A stretch of 38,336 nucleotides of DNA from Clostridiales bacterium. GTDB taxonomy: Bacteria; Bacillota; Clostridia; Lachnospirales; Lachnospiraceae. The position numbers and the translations under genes are program-made. Of the stretch, positions 6,890-16,195 are shown piece after piece. Where the stretch lies: positions 1 to 38,336 of the forward strand of contig JAJQEU010000090.1 of NCBI GenBank assembly GCA_021201535.1. The letters run 5' to 3'. Position 1 is the first letter of the stretch. Every line of letters starts with the position of its first letter. Under the pieces are notes generated by a model, which was not told the DNA's origin, searched no databases, and saw only the letters and a list, made by a program, of their open reading frames with translations.

Positions 6890-7154
6890 GCAAAACTCTT
6901 TTGTCCGCTAAACTGTTCGGAATAAACACTTTTCTTTCCTCAGTATTATAACCAAGATATCCCAGATGAATCAGCAATGTCAATATGTCATCTTTATTTC
7001 TGAACGATGTAATATCATTTTGAAACGTTCCGATCCTGACCCTTACCGCTCCGCCGCCAAGCATGGATATCTGTTTTGCATCCAATGTCCACTCTGTCCT
7101 TTTCATTGTCTCAAAGGCATCCAGGGCTGTTTCAACTTTTTCTTTGTCATCATT
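6890..7154 (-). pseudogene. C-terminal remnant of an AAA-ATPase-like/PD-(D/E)XK nuclease protein
   Basis: The open frame encodes FQNDITSFRNKDDILTLLIH and LGYLGYN..EVFIPN-type sequence, which is the hallmark C-terminal block of the abundant AAA-ATPase-like proteins with a PD-(D/E)XK domain found in gut Bacteroides and Clostridia. Only about 75 codons remain. An in-frame TAG stands just upstream of 7154, the large ATPase part is missing, and the 3' end runs into the metallopeptidase leader. The region 7155-7430 holds no recognisable gene. The remnant marks an old mobile or variable gene next to the CRISPR island. Confidence 0.65.
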
Positions 7155-7430
7155 CTACCTTCGATTCAAAAGACTTGTGTTCGTTTGCTGCACTCATCAG
7201 CAGATCTTACACAACGGCAACTCACACATGTCAGAGGTGACCGGAAATATCCCCTTAAACTCCGCTCAAAGAGAAATCGGGATTTCATGTATAAAACAGC
7301 ATAGAACTAACAAATAATTTACCATTTTTTTGTATATATGCAATCTTCTTTTTGGCGTGGAAACAATACCTTTTTCAGATTCGCTCTGACACTGCCTCAG
7401 TTAACCAAATGACATTGCCACCTGAAAATC

Positions 7431-8075
7431 TCACACAAAAGCTAAATTTAATTTTGCAAACAGTCCCTCCATAGAAACCGACAATCCTTCCACTTCGGTA
7501 ATATAATGCTGATTTAATCTGTACTCCGGTGTCCGACTCAGTTTTATAAAGAGAAGTGCCGTATTATAAGCATCTACCAGTCCGTCATGAGTTCCATCTC
7601 TGTAAGGTATATCAGAAAGATTTAATGCTTCAGTTAAATTATATGAATGTGTAGCTGCCAGTTTCGTACCGAACAGTTTCTGACAATCAATCCATGTATT
7701 TTCCAGTCGCTCAACACCATCAAAAACAATGGATTTTGCGATAATTTCATGTTGAATCTGAGCGCGATCACTGTTACTCCATGCTACAAACCTTGTATCA
7801 TGCGGAAGCCAGTCAATAAATTTCTTCAAAGCCTCCTTCATGTGAGGAGCGCTTTTCACATCCATATCTGAAATTCTGGTCAAACGTTCGATATATGGAT
7901 CTATCGTTCCGAATTCCGGAGCAACATATGAAGAAAAACGATCTATAATCTCATACGACTCGTTCAGTAATACTGCAGCAATCTGTATGGTTTCCTGCGC
8001 CCAATGAAATTTTTCGCTTCGCATTTTCTTCGGCACCCTGCACATCTCCAAATCAACAACAGCATATTGACACAT
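7431..8075 (-). CDS. 3'-5' exonuclease of the DEDDh (RNase T/DnaQ) superfamily
   Basis: 214 aa. Exo I motif VVDLEM (about residues 6-11) supplies the first Asp-Glu pair, VAWSNSDRAQI (about 97-107) is the Exo II region, and GTHDGLVDAYNTA (about 161-173) is Exo III with the His and Asp of the DEDDh type. It resembles stand-alone KapD/ERI-1-like exonucleases that trim RNA or ssDNA ends. ATG at 8075 is chosen over the adjacent TTG at 8078; GAGGGGG precedes it by 8 bases. It stands alone just outside the left boundary repeat of the CRISPR island. Its substrate is unknown. Confidence 0.85.
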   Translation of the reverse strand: MCQYAVVDLEMCRVPKKMRSEKFHWAQETIQIAAVLLNESYEIIDRFSSYVAPEFGTIDPYIERLTRISDMDVKSAPHMKEALKKFIDWLPHDTRFVAWSNSDRAQIQHEIIAKSIVFDGVERLENTWIDCQKLFGTKLAATHSYNLTEALNLSDIPYRDGTHDGLVDAYNTALLFIKLSRTPEYRLNQHYITEVEGLSVSMEGLFAKLNLAFV

Positions 8076-8169
8076 CAAATTTACCCCCTCTATTCGTTAC
8101 AATGATTCATCGTCTACAATACGTTTCTTCTAGAAAATGGGCTTAAAAATAAGTCATTCGTCTTCTCTT

Positions 8170-8218
8170 GATTACATTATAGCTTTTACATGTCCAAAAA
8201 TCCGGACTTTCAAATTTT
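8170..8218 (+). repeat. left copy of a ~50-bp direct repeat flanking the CRISPR-Cas island
   Basis: About 80% identical, with one gap, to 19872-19921 in the same orientation. The best block is TGTCCAAAAATCCGGACTT followed by TCAAATTTT here, versus TGTCCAATAATCCGTACTT and GCAAATTTT on the right. The pair encloses the array, all cas genes and the DUF3990 remnant. On the - strand it also contains a TATAAT, so it could alternatively be a promoter-like extragenic element. Confidence 0.55.
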
Positions 8219-8696
8219 CAATTGCCCGAAAGCACTTTTCGGGCTTACAAATCATACTTCTCTATAATTTCTTTTATTCGCCGTTTCAATTCTGTAATAA
8301 CAGGAGCGAACAGCTGATAATTTGAATCAAATCCTTCTATCCACTCTCCGTTCGCTCATGCCTGACATTCAACTCTGTCAAGTTCGTCCGTCACCCATTC
8401 TCTAAGTTCTTCATACTCTTTTTTGCATAATCCCGCTTGTCCATATTTATACCTGTATCAATGCCCAGTTTCATTCATCTCGTAGGTTCTTATTTTTTGT
8501 ATTTCCTCTAACCGTTATTTTTGTTTTTCATTGTCAGTCAGACTTCTTTGTCGTAAATTGATGTTAATATCATTGCCTGCTATTCATTTTTCATATTGCT
8601 TTAAAAAGATATTACAGCATTTTTGTTGTTGTATCTAACTGCTGAAAAAAACACGGAGATTGACACACAAATACAACTCTTCTGCTGCATTTACTC
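8219..8696. other. AT-rich trailer region of the CRISPR array without an intact gene
   Basis: This stretch between the left boundary repeat and the array holds a short hairpin (GCCCGAAA/TTTCGGGC at about 8224-8245) and one decayed reading frame (8245-8430). The remainder, 8431-8696, is AT-rich and shows no gene, promoter or repeat that I can support. Confidence 0.5.
8245..8430 (-). pseudogene. decayed small gene next to the CRISPR trailer
   Basis: Read on the - strand, one frame gives YEELREWVTDELDRVECQA, a TGA stop, then NGEWIEGFDSNYQLFAPVIT, a basic helix and IIEKYDL before a TAA. The KEYEELREWV-like start recalls short unknown proteins of Lachnospiraceae. The internal stop, and the better start lying in another frame, point to decay. 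No function can be given. Confidence 0.3.
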
Positions 8697-10460
8697 TATC
8701 CAATCTACGCTCCCGCACAGGGAGCGACGTCTTTCCCGGACACTCAAAGGGCATCGTGATCTATTTCAATCCACGCTCCCGCACAGGGAGCGACCATACC
8801 TCTTGGTAATCCTCTTTGATGGTCTTTTTATTTCAATCCACGCTCCCGCACAGGGAGCGACTCCTTTATTCGCTTTGGTATTATCTACCAATCCATATTT
8901 CAATCCACGCTCCCGCACAGGGAGCGACAATGTCTGAGTCTCTTTGTCAAAATCATCTTTTTTATTTCAATCCACGCTCCCGCACAGGGAGCGACGGTTA
9001 TCAACGTACATGGTGCAAATTTAGTCCAAATTTCAATCCACGCTCCCGCACAGGGAGCGACTGCTACTCCGAAGTACAGAAAAAGGGGCATTTACAATTT
9101 CAATCCACGCTCCCGCACAGGGAGCGACAATAGAGTGCTATAAACTGGCAATCGCCGCACTGATTTCAATCCACGCTCCCGCACAGGGAGCGACTACTTC
9201 TTGCTGTCACCGCCATATACTTCTTCAATATTTCAATCCACGCTCCCGCACAGGGAGCGACCTTATTATGTAAATGCATCATTTATTTGCGCAGAAATTT
9301 CAATCCACGCTCCCGCACAGGGAGCGACCACCGCCAAGATTAATGTTCGGATCAGCATCTTATTTCAATCCACGCTCCCGCACAGGGAGCGACTTGTCTC
9401 GCAGCTTCATGCCCAGACTTAAATCTCCATTTCAATCCACGCTCCCGCACAGGGAGCGACAGACCACGGTTTCAGACAATTACTCCTACCTGTATATTTC
9501 AATCCACGCTCCCGCACAGGGAGCGACAGACCACGGTTTCAGACAATTACTCCTACCTGTATATTTCAATCCACGCTCCCGCACAGGGAGCGACGGCCAC
9601 GTCTACTCAGCTTGGATACAGCATGGAGATTTCAATCCACGCTCCCGCACAGGGAGCGACCATATCCGAAAATTATGCTGCACTGTCTGTGACGGTATTT
9701 CAATCCACGCTCCCGCACAGGGAGCGACGAGGATACCGTAGGGACATATTTGTATGGCGATATTTCAATCCACGCTCCCGCACAGGGAGCGACCTGCACG
9801 ACCTTAAACACGCGCTGGTCCTCAAGATTTCAATCCACGCTCCCGCACAGGGAGCGACTTTAAAAGCAAACTGGGGATTAACTCTCCGTCAACGATTTCA
9901 ATCCACGCTCCCGCACAGGGAGCGACATGGACTTTGCCGAAAGTTCCGTCCGGATGGAAGAATTTCAATCCACGCTCCCGCACAGGGAGCGACAAGAATA
10001 CATGAGTATGGTGCAGGAACGCCTGTCATTTCAATCCACGCTCCCGCACAGGGAGCGACATTGTATTCCGGTATCTGCTCTTCCAGAAATTCCAATTTCA
10101 ATCCACGCTCCCGCACAGGGAGCGACGTACAGGGACGGTGACGGGAACAACATCTGTACCGTATTTCAATCCACGCTCCCGCACAGGGAGCGACGTAAAT
10201 ATCCGTCCGAAAGATACGGTTGACTTTATTTCAATCCACGCTCCCGCACAGGGAGCGACACCGAAGCATATGATTCTCTGGCGAAGAACATCGTGATTTC
10301 AATCCACGCTCCCGCACAGGGAGCGACCGGGCAATCGTCATATTGCCAAAATAGGATTTCTATTTCAATCCACGCTCCCGCACAGGGAGCGACGCAGTTC
10401 GATTTTCGATGTAAGCGCATCGTACTCTATTTCAATCCACGCTCCCGCACAGGGAGCGAC
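8697..10460 (-). CRISPR. type I-C CRISPR array, 27 repeats and 26 spacers
   Basis: The 32-bp repeat, read on the - strand, starts GTCGCTCCC, forms a 7-bp hairpin with a 5-nt loop and ends GTGGATTGAAAT, the classic I-C repeat. Repeats begin at 8697, 8763, 8830 and so on to 10429. Spacers are 33-36 bp. The repeat at 8697-8728 has 4 mismatches in its handle end, marking the trailer, so the leader is at 10461-10623 beside cas2 and the newest spacers are at high coordinates. Spacers 12 and 13 (9461-9495, 9528-9562) are identical. The strand agrees with the cas operon. Several spacers read as open coding sequence, as expected for phage-derived DNA, but no source was searched. Confidence 0.98.
9461..9562 (-). 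repeat. duplicated repeat-spacer unit inside the array
   Basis: The 35-bp spacer beginning AGACCACGGTTTCAGACAAT occurs twice in a row, separated by one perfect repeat. This is a tandem duplication of a 67-bp unit. Confidence 0.97.
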
Positions 10461-10623
10461 AGCAATAATAGACAAAATCATTGGCAATTACAAATTCTCT
10501 ATTGCTATTATTCACAAATCAAATTATAATCTGCCCTTGTATGTCTGATTATTTCATTTAAAAACCATATTTATTGCAGTGCGAAACTATTTACAGTTTC
10601 ATGTACGCTTCCTGTTCGCACAG
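10461..10623 (-). promoter_or_regulatory. CRISPR leader
   Basis: 163 AT-rich bp between the cas2 stop and the first repeat. On the - strand a perfect TATAAT (10523-10528) lies 63 bp before the first repeat; its -35 is poor. An inverted pair, AATAGCAATA near 10500 and TATTATTGCT against the first repeat, could be the integration-guiding leader-proximal motif. Confidence 0.65.
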
Positions 10624-10914
10624 CTACATCATTAGCACACCTTCCGTTTCGTAAGTAGTCTTAGTGCCAAAGTGTTCTATTTTTGTTTTATAATTATTCC
10701 CAAGATAGTAAAAACGCAGGCTATCTTCTTCAGGATCAATAAGCCTTAACAATGAATCTTTCAGAAGCAGTGATTGCGATGCATCTACGATACATTCAAA
10801 TACAGAATTCTGTACTCTCTGCCCATAATTTACACATTCTTTTGCAACTTTTCGTAATCTTTTTCGTCCCGCGCTGTCCACCGTACTGACATCATATGTA
10901 ATCAGCATTAACAA
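10624..10914 (-). CDS. cas2: CRISPR-associated endonuclease Cas2 (type I-C)
   Basis: 96 aa, standard length. It is the adaptor dimer that bridges two Cas1 dimers during spacer integration. LITYDVST near the N-terminus carries the conserved Asp, and RVQNSVFECIVD is the second typical strand-helix block. The C-terminal KIEHFGTKTTYE matches the I-C group. It is the last gene of the cas operon, 15 bp behind cas1, and directly abuts the leader. Confidence 0.97.
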   Translation of the reverse strand: MLMLITYDVSTVDSAGRKRLRKVAKECVNYGQRVQNSVFECIVDASQSLLLKDSLLRLIDPEEDSLRFYYLGNNYKTKIEHFGTKTTYETEGVLMM

Positions 10915-10929
10915 TTTTTCACCCCCATT

Positions 10930-11967
10930 TCATTTCCAGAAAAATGGCGGATATTCGTCCAAATCTCCACGTATGGTTCTCGCCAGCAGCAATGCCTGTA
11001 CATACGGAACCAGCCCCCATTCTACCTTCTCTTTTAAATATGGATGCGTGATTTTTTCTCGTTTTCGTGTCTGCCATTCACTGAAAAATATTTTTCTTCC
11101 TTTATCATTCAGATATACCGCGCCGTCTTTTTGTTTATCAAAATGTGAACCGCTTATCTTTTTCATGTTAATAAGCGTCAGCACAAACCTGTCTCCTGAA
11201 ACAGCGCGAAGTTCTTCCATCATGTCTAAAGCCAATGATTTCCGTCCCGGGCGATCTCTATGCATAAAACCCACATACGGATCTAATCCGACACTCTCCA
11301 GTGCATTCGCACATTCATTGGCTAAAACTGTATATGAGAAAGACAATAATGCATTCACATTGTCAAGCGGCGGTCTGCGATTTCTGTTTTTTAAAAAAAA
11401 TTCCTCTTTTTGGTTTAATATCAACTCATCAAAGACACCAAAGTAACACTCCGCCCACTTTCCTTCATTCCCCCTTAAACCATCCATCTCCTGAATGAAA
11501 GGGATCTTCTGACATCCTTCCTTTAAGGTTTGTGACGCGATTCGTAAGTTGTCTACATTGACTCGCAATGAGTGATCTCTTATGGTTCTTTCAATATTCC
11601 ATCGGCAATTATACACCTTGCCCAGGATCATATTTTTTGCATAAGCCGTGCTTCTTTCCAAAGAATCCGAAATACGATACTGTTCTTTTCTCAACAAAAC
11701 ATTTCCATACTCTTTCCCCTTGACTCTCGCAAGAAATTTTCCTCTCGGAGAATAAAAGCTTAAACCTATATTTCTGTCAGCGCATGTCCCCATAAAAGCC
11801 GGAGACGCTCCCTTATATGTAAAGCAGATAATATTTTCCAATGTGTGCAACGGAATTCTTCCAAGAGTAGCCTCGCCGTTTACAACAACAACATTCTCTC
11901 CATCTAAAGTCAGATAAGCATCTTCTGTCATAACATATAAGGTATTCAGTAATTTTCTCGTATTCAC
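10930..11967 (-). CDS. cas1: CRISPR-associated endonuclease Cas1 (type I-C)
   Basis: 345 aa, full length for Cas1c. The integrase of spacer acquisition: an N-terminal beta domain (LYVMTEDAYLTLDGENVVVV) and a C-terminal helical catalytic domain. The metal-binding set can be seen as the Glu in VLANECANALESVGLDPYVG, the His of GFMHRDRPGR and the Asp/Glu of LALDMMEELRA. Its ATG overlaps the cas4 stop by 4 bp (ATGA), indicating coupled translation. Confidence 0.97.
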   Translation of the reverse strand: MNTRKLLNTLYVMTEDAYLTLDGENVVVVNGEATLGRIPLHTLENIICFTYKGASPAFMGTCADRNIGLSFYSPRGKFLARVKGKEYGNVLLRKEQYRISDSLERSTAYAKNMILGKVYNCRWNIERTIRDHSLRVNVDNLRIASQTLKEGCQKIPFIQEMDGLRGNEGKWAECYFGVFDELILNQKEEFFLKNRNRRPPLDNVNALLSFSYTVLANECANALESVGLDPYVGFMHRDRPGRKSLALDMMEELRAVSGDRFVLTLINMKKISGSHFDKQKDGAVYLNDKGRKIFFSEWQTRKREKITHPYLKEKVEWGLVPYVQALLLARTIRGDLDEYPPFFWK

Positions 11968-12638
11968 CCCTCCCTTTCCGCATCCTCATCTGCAAGATGA
12001 GCGTTAATATACTTACTGACATTTCTCTTTTTATTCAGTTTTGGCACGCATAAATCAGACAGGGAGCAGGACCTACATTTCGGCGAAGATTTTACTTTCG
12101 GAGTATATCCGCGACCAAAGTAATCATGCATTTCCAAAGTACACTGGCGCACATAATCTCGAAGATCACTGCCAAAAGACACACGAGTACGCCGTTTTGT
12201 CTCCCCATAAAAGAGAAAACCTTCATCAATCTGTGTCATAAACATTTCCTCCAGACACATCGCCTGTGCACAGAGTTGTACCTCGTCTTCTCTCCCTTCT
12301 TTTGCTTTTCCACGTTTATATTCTACGGGAACTATTTTCCAGCATCCCTCATATCCGAAAACGCTGATGCCTTCTGAAGACTTATGAAATTCAACCACAT
12401 CACACTGACCGCTCAGTCCCAACTGTGGTGAAGCGATTCGCAACCCACGGGCAATCATAGTGTCGCCGCGCTTTTCAAATTTATTTTCGTCATGAGCATT
12501 CCTGTGCATCAACTCACCGGCAGTGGTCTGATAATTATCAGACCACTGCTGTTCAATATGAATCAATGCCCACTGCCTTCGGCAAAACACAAAGTGCTGC
12601 AGACCGGAAAGCATTAAATAGTTTTCTTCCTTATACAT
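11964..12638 (-). CDS. cas4: CRISPR-associated exonuclease Cas4 (type I-C)
   Basis: 224 aa. Cas4 processes prespacers and selects those with a proper PAM. The four Fe-S cysteines are visible: one in FVFCRRQWALIHIEQQW near residue 18 and three in CRSCSLSDLC near the C-terminus. The RecB nuclease core shows SGQCDVVEF and PVEYKRGKAK. Cas4 beside cas1-cas2 is the rule in type I-C. It follows cas7 by 18 bp and overlaps cas1 by 4 bp. Confidence 0.97.
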   Translation of the reverse strand: MYKEENYLMLSGLQHFVFCRRQWALIHIEQQWSDNYQTTAGELMHRNAHDENKFEKRGDTMIARGLRIASPQLGLSGQCDVVEFHKSSEGISVFGYEGCWKIVPVEYKRGKAKEGREDEVQLCAQAMCLEEMFMTQIDEGFLFYGETKRRTRVSFGSDLRDYVRQCTLEMHDYFGRGYTPKVKSSPKCRSCSLSDLCVPKLNKKRNVSKYINAHLADEDAEREG

Positions 12639-12656
12639 TCCGTTCTTGTTTCCTTT

Positions 12657-13517
12657 TTATACCAGATCATAGACTTCCGGTTTTATCCCATTCAACTCAA
12701 TCAAATCAATATCGTAATCCTCAATAGAATTCGCCTTGTTGACATCTTCTTTTAACTGAATCTGGACTGAACGATGTACCTTTGCTGAAGAACATTTCGG
12801 GGTCTTACAGTCGTGCTTCCACCAATACAGGCGACACACTTCCATGCTTCCCTCAGGACGTGCAGAGGAACTGTCATTCTCAAAAAGAGTCAGCAGAGCC
12901 TGCTTGATTGCATCTGCGTCTTCATCGGAGAATCCCGTTTTCTCTGCAAGCTGACAATTGATACTTCCATTAATGACATAAGCTCCAAATGTAACTCGGT
13001 GCTTCATTCCCATAGTATCCGAAGCTTTCCCTTCTTTTCCGCCTTCGCTATTTACACTCTTAGTAATCTGCATGCTTACAACATCAACAGGTGAAATGCT
13101 GATCGCCTGACGAATACTCACCGGTCCACGGACTCCTACCGACACATTATCTCCTTTAAAGGCAAATACCTGTCCAAAACTTCTGACGTCAATCCATTCC
13201 TGACAAGCTATCTTCGCGTATTTCTCGCGATCCGTGTTTTTACCCTTACTGATTGCCTTCAGTGCTGCGTTGCCTTCCGCGCGGGCACGTAAACTGTCAT
13301 ATCCATCGTTGCATCGTTCATCCGATTGCACAAATATTTTATAACCCATATCCTGAAGGCGGTTCCGGATCTTTCTCTTAATACACACATCCGAGATTTC
13401 CCCATTTCCTTCAAACGTCGTTCTCGGCCGATTGCCATCCAACGGATCTCCATTCGGATTCGCATTTGTTGCTGTAATAATTAAAGTGAAATCAATCTTA
13501 TTCTGCAAGCTGCTCAT
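12657..13517 (-). CDS. cas7: Cas7 (Csd2), backbone subunit of I-C Cascade
   Basis: 286 aa. Several copies line the crRNA and form the backbone of the effector. The Csd2/Csh2 signature is clear: an N-terminal strand with TANPNGDPLDGNRPRT, then SDVCIKRKIRNRLQ, DVRSFGQVFAFKG, and GPVSIRQAISISPVDV. Its start overlaps the cas8c stop (ATGA). In type I-C the ratio of Cas7 to the other subunits is high, so a strong ribosome site (AAGGAAGG) upstream makes sense. Confidence 0.97.
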   Translation of the reverse strand: MSSLQNKIDFTLIITATNANPNGDPLDGNRPRTTFEGNGEISDVCIKRKIRNRLQDMGYKIFVQSDERCNDGYDSLRARAEGNAALKAISKGKNTDREKYAKIACQEWIDVRSFGQVFAFKGDNVSVGVRGPVSIRQAISISPVDVVSMQITKSVNSEGGKEGKASDTMGMKHRVTFGAYVINGSINCQLAEKTGFSDEDADAIKQALLTLFENDSSSARPEGSMEVCRLYWWKHDCKTPKCSSAKVHRSVQIQLKEDVNKANSIEDYDIDLIELNGIKPEVYDLV

Positions 13518-15382
13518 TCTATCTTTCCTTCCTTTCTACTCTCTTTATTTTCAGAATACATGTATGCCATGAAATGGTGATACCCTATCAAATACTCCGG
13601 TTCCAAAGTCTGATTTTTTTCAAAACTCTCTAATGTCATCTTGTCCATAATTTTCTGAATCTGCACCTGATAATAAACGCTTTTTTCCTTCAACTTGTCA
13701 AAATATGGATTTAAATGTTCTTCTATTCTCTGCCATGTCTGATAGGGATTTTGTGAAAATCGGTTCCAATATCTCCTCGCCGTTGTGACCCTTTTATTTC
13801 TGTCCTCCTCTTCATAAGCTTCCCGCTCTGCTTTATCCGCTATCGCGAGGAGGCAGCCAAACAAATAGGATCGATTTGTTTCATTTGGATCGTATGCCAA
13901 ACTGATCACTCCTTTCTTCTTTTCTATATTCATCTTTCGGATCATACCGCAAGCCGTTTCCAGTACCTGTCTGTGATTGTAATTTTTCTCATATGCAGAC
14001 GGATTCGACGCATTGTAATACAAACACATCATTATATCAGCAGGCAAAGAAGTTCCCTCCGTCATACATGAGAACAAACGCAACACAACTTTTGAAAAAA
14101 CATTCTTATCGCAAACAAGACGCTCATTCTGTTCTGTCCCATACGCACTATTTGCGATATCATAAATTCCAAAGGAACAAATTTCATTGCAATTTTTCTT
14201 TCGGTTATACCTCAACGTTGCTGTTTCCGTATGCCATCGTTCTAAATTATGGTAAAATCTGGATTCTTCCCATTCTGCATACATTGCAATAGATAGGCGA
14301 CCAGTTGTGGCAGCATCCACCGCCATGATCATAACTTTCGTGTTCGGCTTCAGTTTCGAACGGTAAGAAAAAATCATCTGCTGAATCAGTTCCTTGTATT
14401 GCTGACCGGAATCAATTACTACCTCATTATTGTCAAAATCATCGTCCTCTTCCTTCCAATCTATAGGATTCTTTGTAAGATCCGGCAGTTTTTCCAATGT
14501 CTGCGTCCACGCCACAACCGTCATAGTTCCAAAACTCATACCTTGGCGAGCAATAAGCCATTTTAAGGCGTTGTGCATTTTTTGAGAAGCTTCATAGCCA
14601 ACAGAAATCGTCTCTTCTTTATTTTTGAACCTGCCGCGATAAGTGAAGCCACTTTCATCATTTGCGGAAATCAGTTTTGCCTTATCCCCGCTATTTCGAA
14701 TCTTATGCGGATGCTTATAAGTAACCAGACATTTTTTTCCTGTTGCATAACATAATTGTATATTATTCATTCTGCTTCTGTTATAGCCGATAAATCCTTC
14801 ATACAATGAACAATCCTTCCAAGTCTCGTTTGACTTGGACAAGTCTACATAGTTTACACAAAACCTGACAAAAGCATCTTCCTGAGCAATACCGGAGATT
14901 TTTATTTTCTCCTCCAGTTTTCCTGTTTTATTTTCGCATTTTAGGATCCCGGCATTTACCAAATCGCACATAATCTGTGCTTTTGAAAGATAACGGTAAA
15001 TTGCAGTTACGGCTGGATGTGAAAATTCACTTTCTGACCATTGTTTAAGTTGACGGATGTATGCGGAAAAATAATCCTTATTATCTGCTTTCTTTCCGAC
15101 CGCATATTTCGAATAATCGCCCGCAATATATATTAGCTTATCCGCAAGAGGCATAGGGCAGATACCTCTGCTCCTTGTGCCGGAGTCCTCTGTCACAGGA
15201 ATAATCGTCTCCGCCTCCTCCTTTGTAACCGTATCCGCCGATATAAAATTTCCGTCTTCATCCAGCGTGACCTGAATCTGTGCTTTCGCAGTGGAATGAG
15301 AAATTGGAAGCAATGAAGCATCCGATGCGTTGCATTCAGCAAAGCGATTATATACGCTTATCAGCTCATTCATCCAGCTCAT
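13514..15382 (-). CDS. cas8c: Cas8c (Csd1), large subunit of I-C Cascade
   Basis: 622 aa, normal for Csd1. It recognises the PAM and helps recruit Cas3; an internal start in many Cas8c genes also yields a small subunit (Cas11c) from the C-terminal part. Recognisable are the N-terminal MNELISVYNRFAE, the NDESGFTYRGRF region, ALKWLIARQG, and the C-terminal SYLFGCLLAIADKAEREAYE block. It starts one base after the cas5c stop. I did not identify the internal Cas11c start with confidence; LFGCLLAIADKAE onward is the likely region. Confidence 0.96.
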   Translation of the reverse strand: MSWMNELISVYNRFAECNASDASLLPISHSTAKAQIQVTLDEDGNFISADTVTKEEAETIIPVTEDSGTRSRGICPMPLADKLIYIAGDYSKYAVGKKADNKDYFSAYIRQLKQWSESEFSHPAVTAIYRYLSKAQIMCDLVNAGILKCENKTGKLEEKIKISGIAQEDAFVRFCVNYVDLSKSNETWKDCSLYEGFIGYNRSRMNNIQLCYATGKKCLVTYKHPHKIRNSGDKAKLISANDESGFTYRGRFKNKEETISVGYEASQKMHNALKWLIARQGMSFGTMTVVAWTQTLEKLPDLTKNPIDWKEEDDDFDNNEVVIDSGQQYKELIQQMIFSYRSKLKPNTKVMIMAVDAATTGRLSIAMYAEWEESRFYHNLERWHTETATLRYNRKKNCNEICSFGIYDIANSAYGTEQNERLVCDKNVFSKVVLRLFSCMTEGTSLPADIMMCLYYNASNPSAYEKNYNHRQVLETACGMIRKMNIEKKKGVISLAYDPNETNRSYLFGCLLAIADKAEREAYEEEDRNKRVTTARRYWNRFSQNPYQTWQRIEEHLNPYFDKLKEKSVYYQVQIQKIMDKMTLESFEKNQTLEPEYLIGYHHFMAYMYSENKESRKEGKIE

Positions 15383-16129
15383 CTATAAAAATTCACCTCC
15401 TTCAAATTCCTCTAATCCAATAAAGTTGCCAATTTCATTCCCAAAATATTTAATCGGCATTTTTTTTATATGTCTTTTCACTGTACACTCGCTTGGTCTG
15501 ATCAGATTAATCACTCCGTTCTTCATCGTTGGATTCCAAAAACACACTGTCATCTGCCCCCTGTCTTCATCTTTCTCTGCCTGATCCGCATAAATCATAG
15601 CATAATACATTAAATTATACGAAATATTGCCGCTATGATCGTAATATCCTTCTCCTTCTCCGAAAACACATGGCTTAATATCTGCACCACATTCACGAGT
15701 GCCTAAAAAAATATCCCTGCGGCCTCCTCGCTCGATCATACGTTTTGCAACGTTATGATGTTTATTTTCACAACGGTCAGCAGCCAATTCCGGGTGATTC
15801 TCATTCCATTCAAAATGAGCTCGAACCTGATACCGCACATCTTTCAAATATGTATAATAGGCAAGATCATTTCCACCACCGTAATTAATAGGTCGCATTC
15901 CTTTGCGAATCGTGTAAATCGGATTCATAACTCGAACATTATCAAGAACCCATGTCAGAGTAGGCTTCATATAGGCAGATTGAAGAACACCTTTTAAAGC
16001 CTCATATGTAGGGATCATATAACTGCATTTTTCCGCACCTGACCGCGTCAAAACATCCGTGAAAAGTGCATACTCCCCGCGAACTTCAAATTCAACCGTG
16101 TTTCTATGCGTTGCTTCGCTTATCACCAT
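15383..16129 (-). CDS. cas5c: Cas5c (Cas5d), pre-crRNA endonuclease and Cascade subunit
   Basis: 248 aa. In type I-C, Cas5 replaces Cas6: it cuts the repeat below the hairpin and stays on the 11-nt 5' handle. Signatures are FEVRGEYALFTDVLTRSGAE, SYMIPTYEALKGVL, the catalytic-region LKDVRYQVRAHFEWN, ENKHHNVAKR and GGRRDIFLGTRECGADI. It is the first gene of the cas5c-cas8c-cas7-cas4-cas1-cas2 operon. AGGAGGTGA stands upstream of the ATG. Its promoter is the predicted target of the regulatory RNA at 16285-16380, whose handle-like sequence this same enzyme should recognise. Confidence 0.97.
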   Translation of the reverse strand: MVISEATHRNTVEFEVRGEYALFTDVLTRSGAEKCSYMIPTYEALKGVLQSAYMKPTLTWVLDNVRVMNPIYTIRKGMRPINYGGGNDLAYYTYLKDVRYQVRAHFEWNENHPELAADRCENKHHNVAKRMIERGGRRDIFLGTRECGADIKPCVFGEGEGYYDHSGNISYNLMYYAMIYADQAEKDEDRGQMTVCFWNPTMKNGVINLIRPSECTVKRHIKKMPIKYFGNEIGNFIGLEEFEGGEFL

Positions 16130-16158
16130 AACACAAATTCACCTCCTTTTCATTTCTT

Positions 16159-16195
16159 TTCTTGTTTAATCATTTAACATTACAGTTATGAATAT
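16159..16195 (+). promoter_or_regulatory. predicted Cascade target site in the cas5c promoter
   Basis: The + strand shows TTC (16159-16161, the I-C PAM) followed by TTGTTTAATCATTT (16162-16175). The spacer-like part of the nearby regulatory RNA begins TTGTTGAATCACTT. Twelve of 14 positions agree, and the mismatches are at positions 6 and 12, which type I guides flip out. A 34-nt protospacer would end at 16195, inside the -10 box. Confidence 0.75.

Noticed and set aside
8623-10529. Many open frames across 8623-10529 on both strands encoding repeated FQSTLPHRER, ISIHAPAQGAT or VAPCAGAWIE blocks
   Set aside because: They are translations of the CRISPR repeat in its six frames, a known source of false hypothetical proteins.
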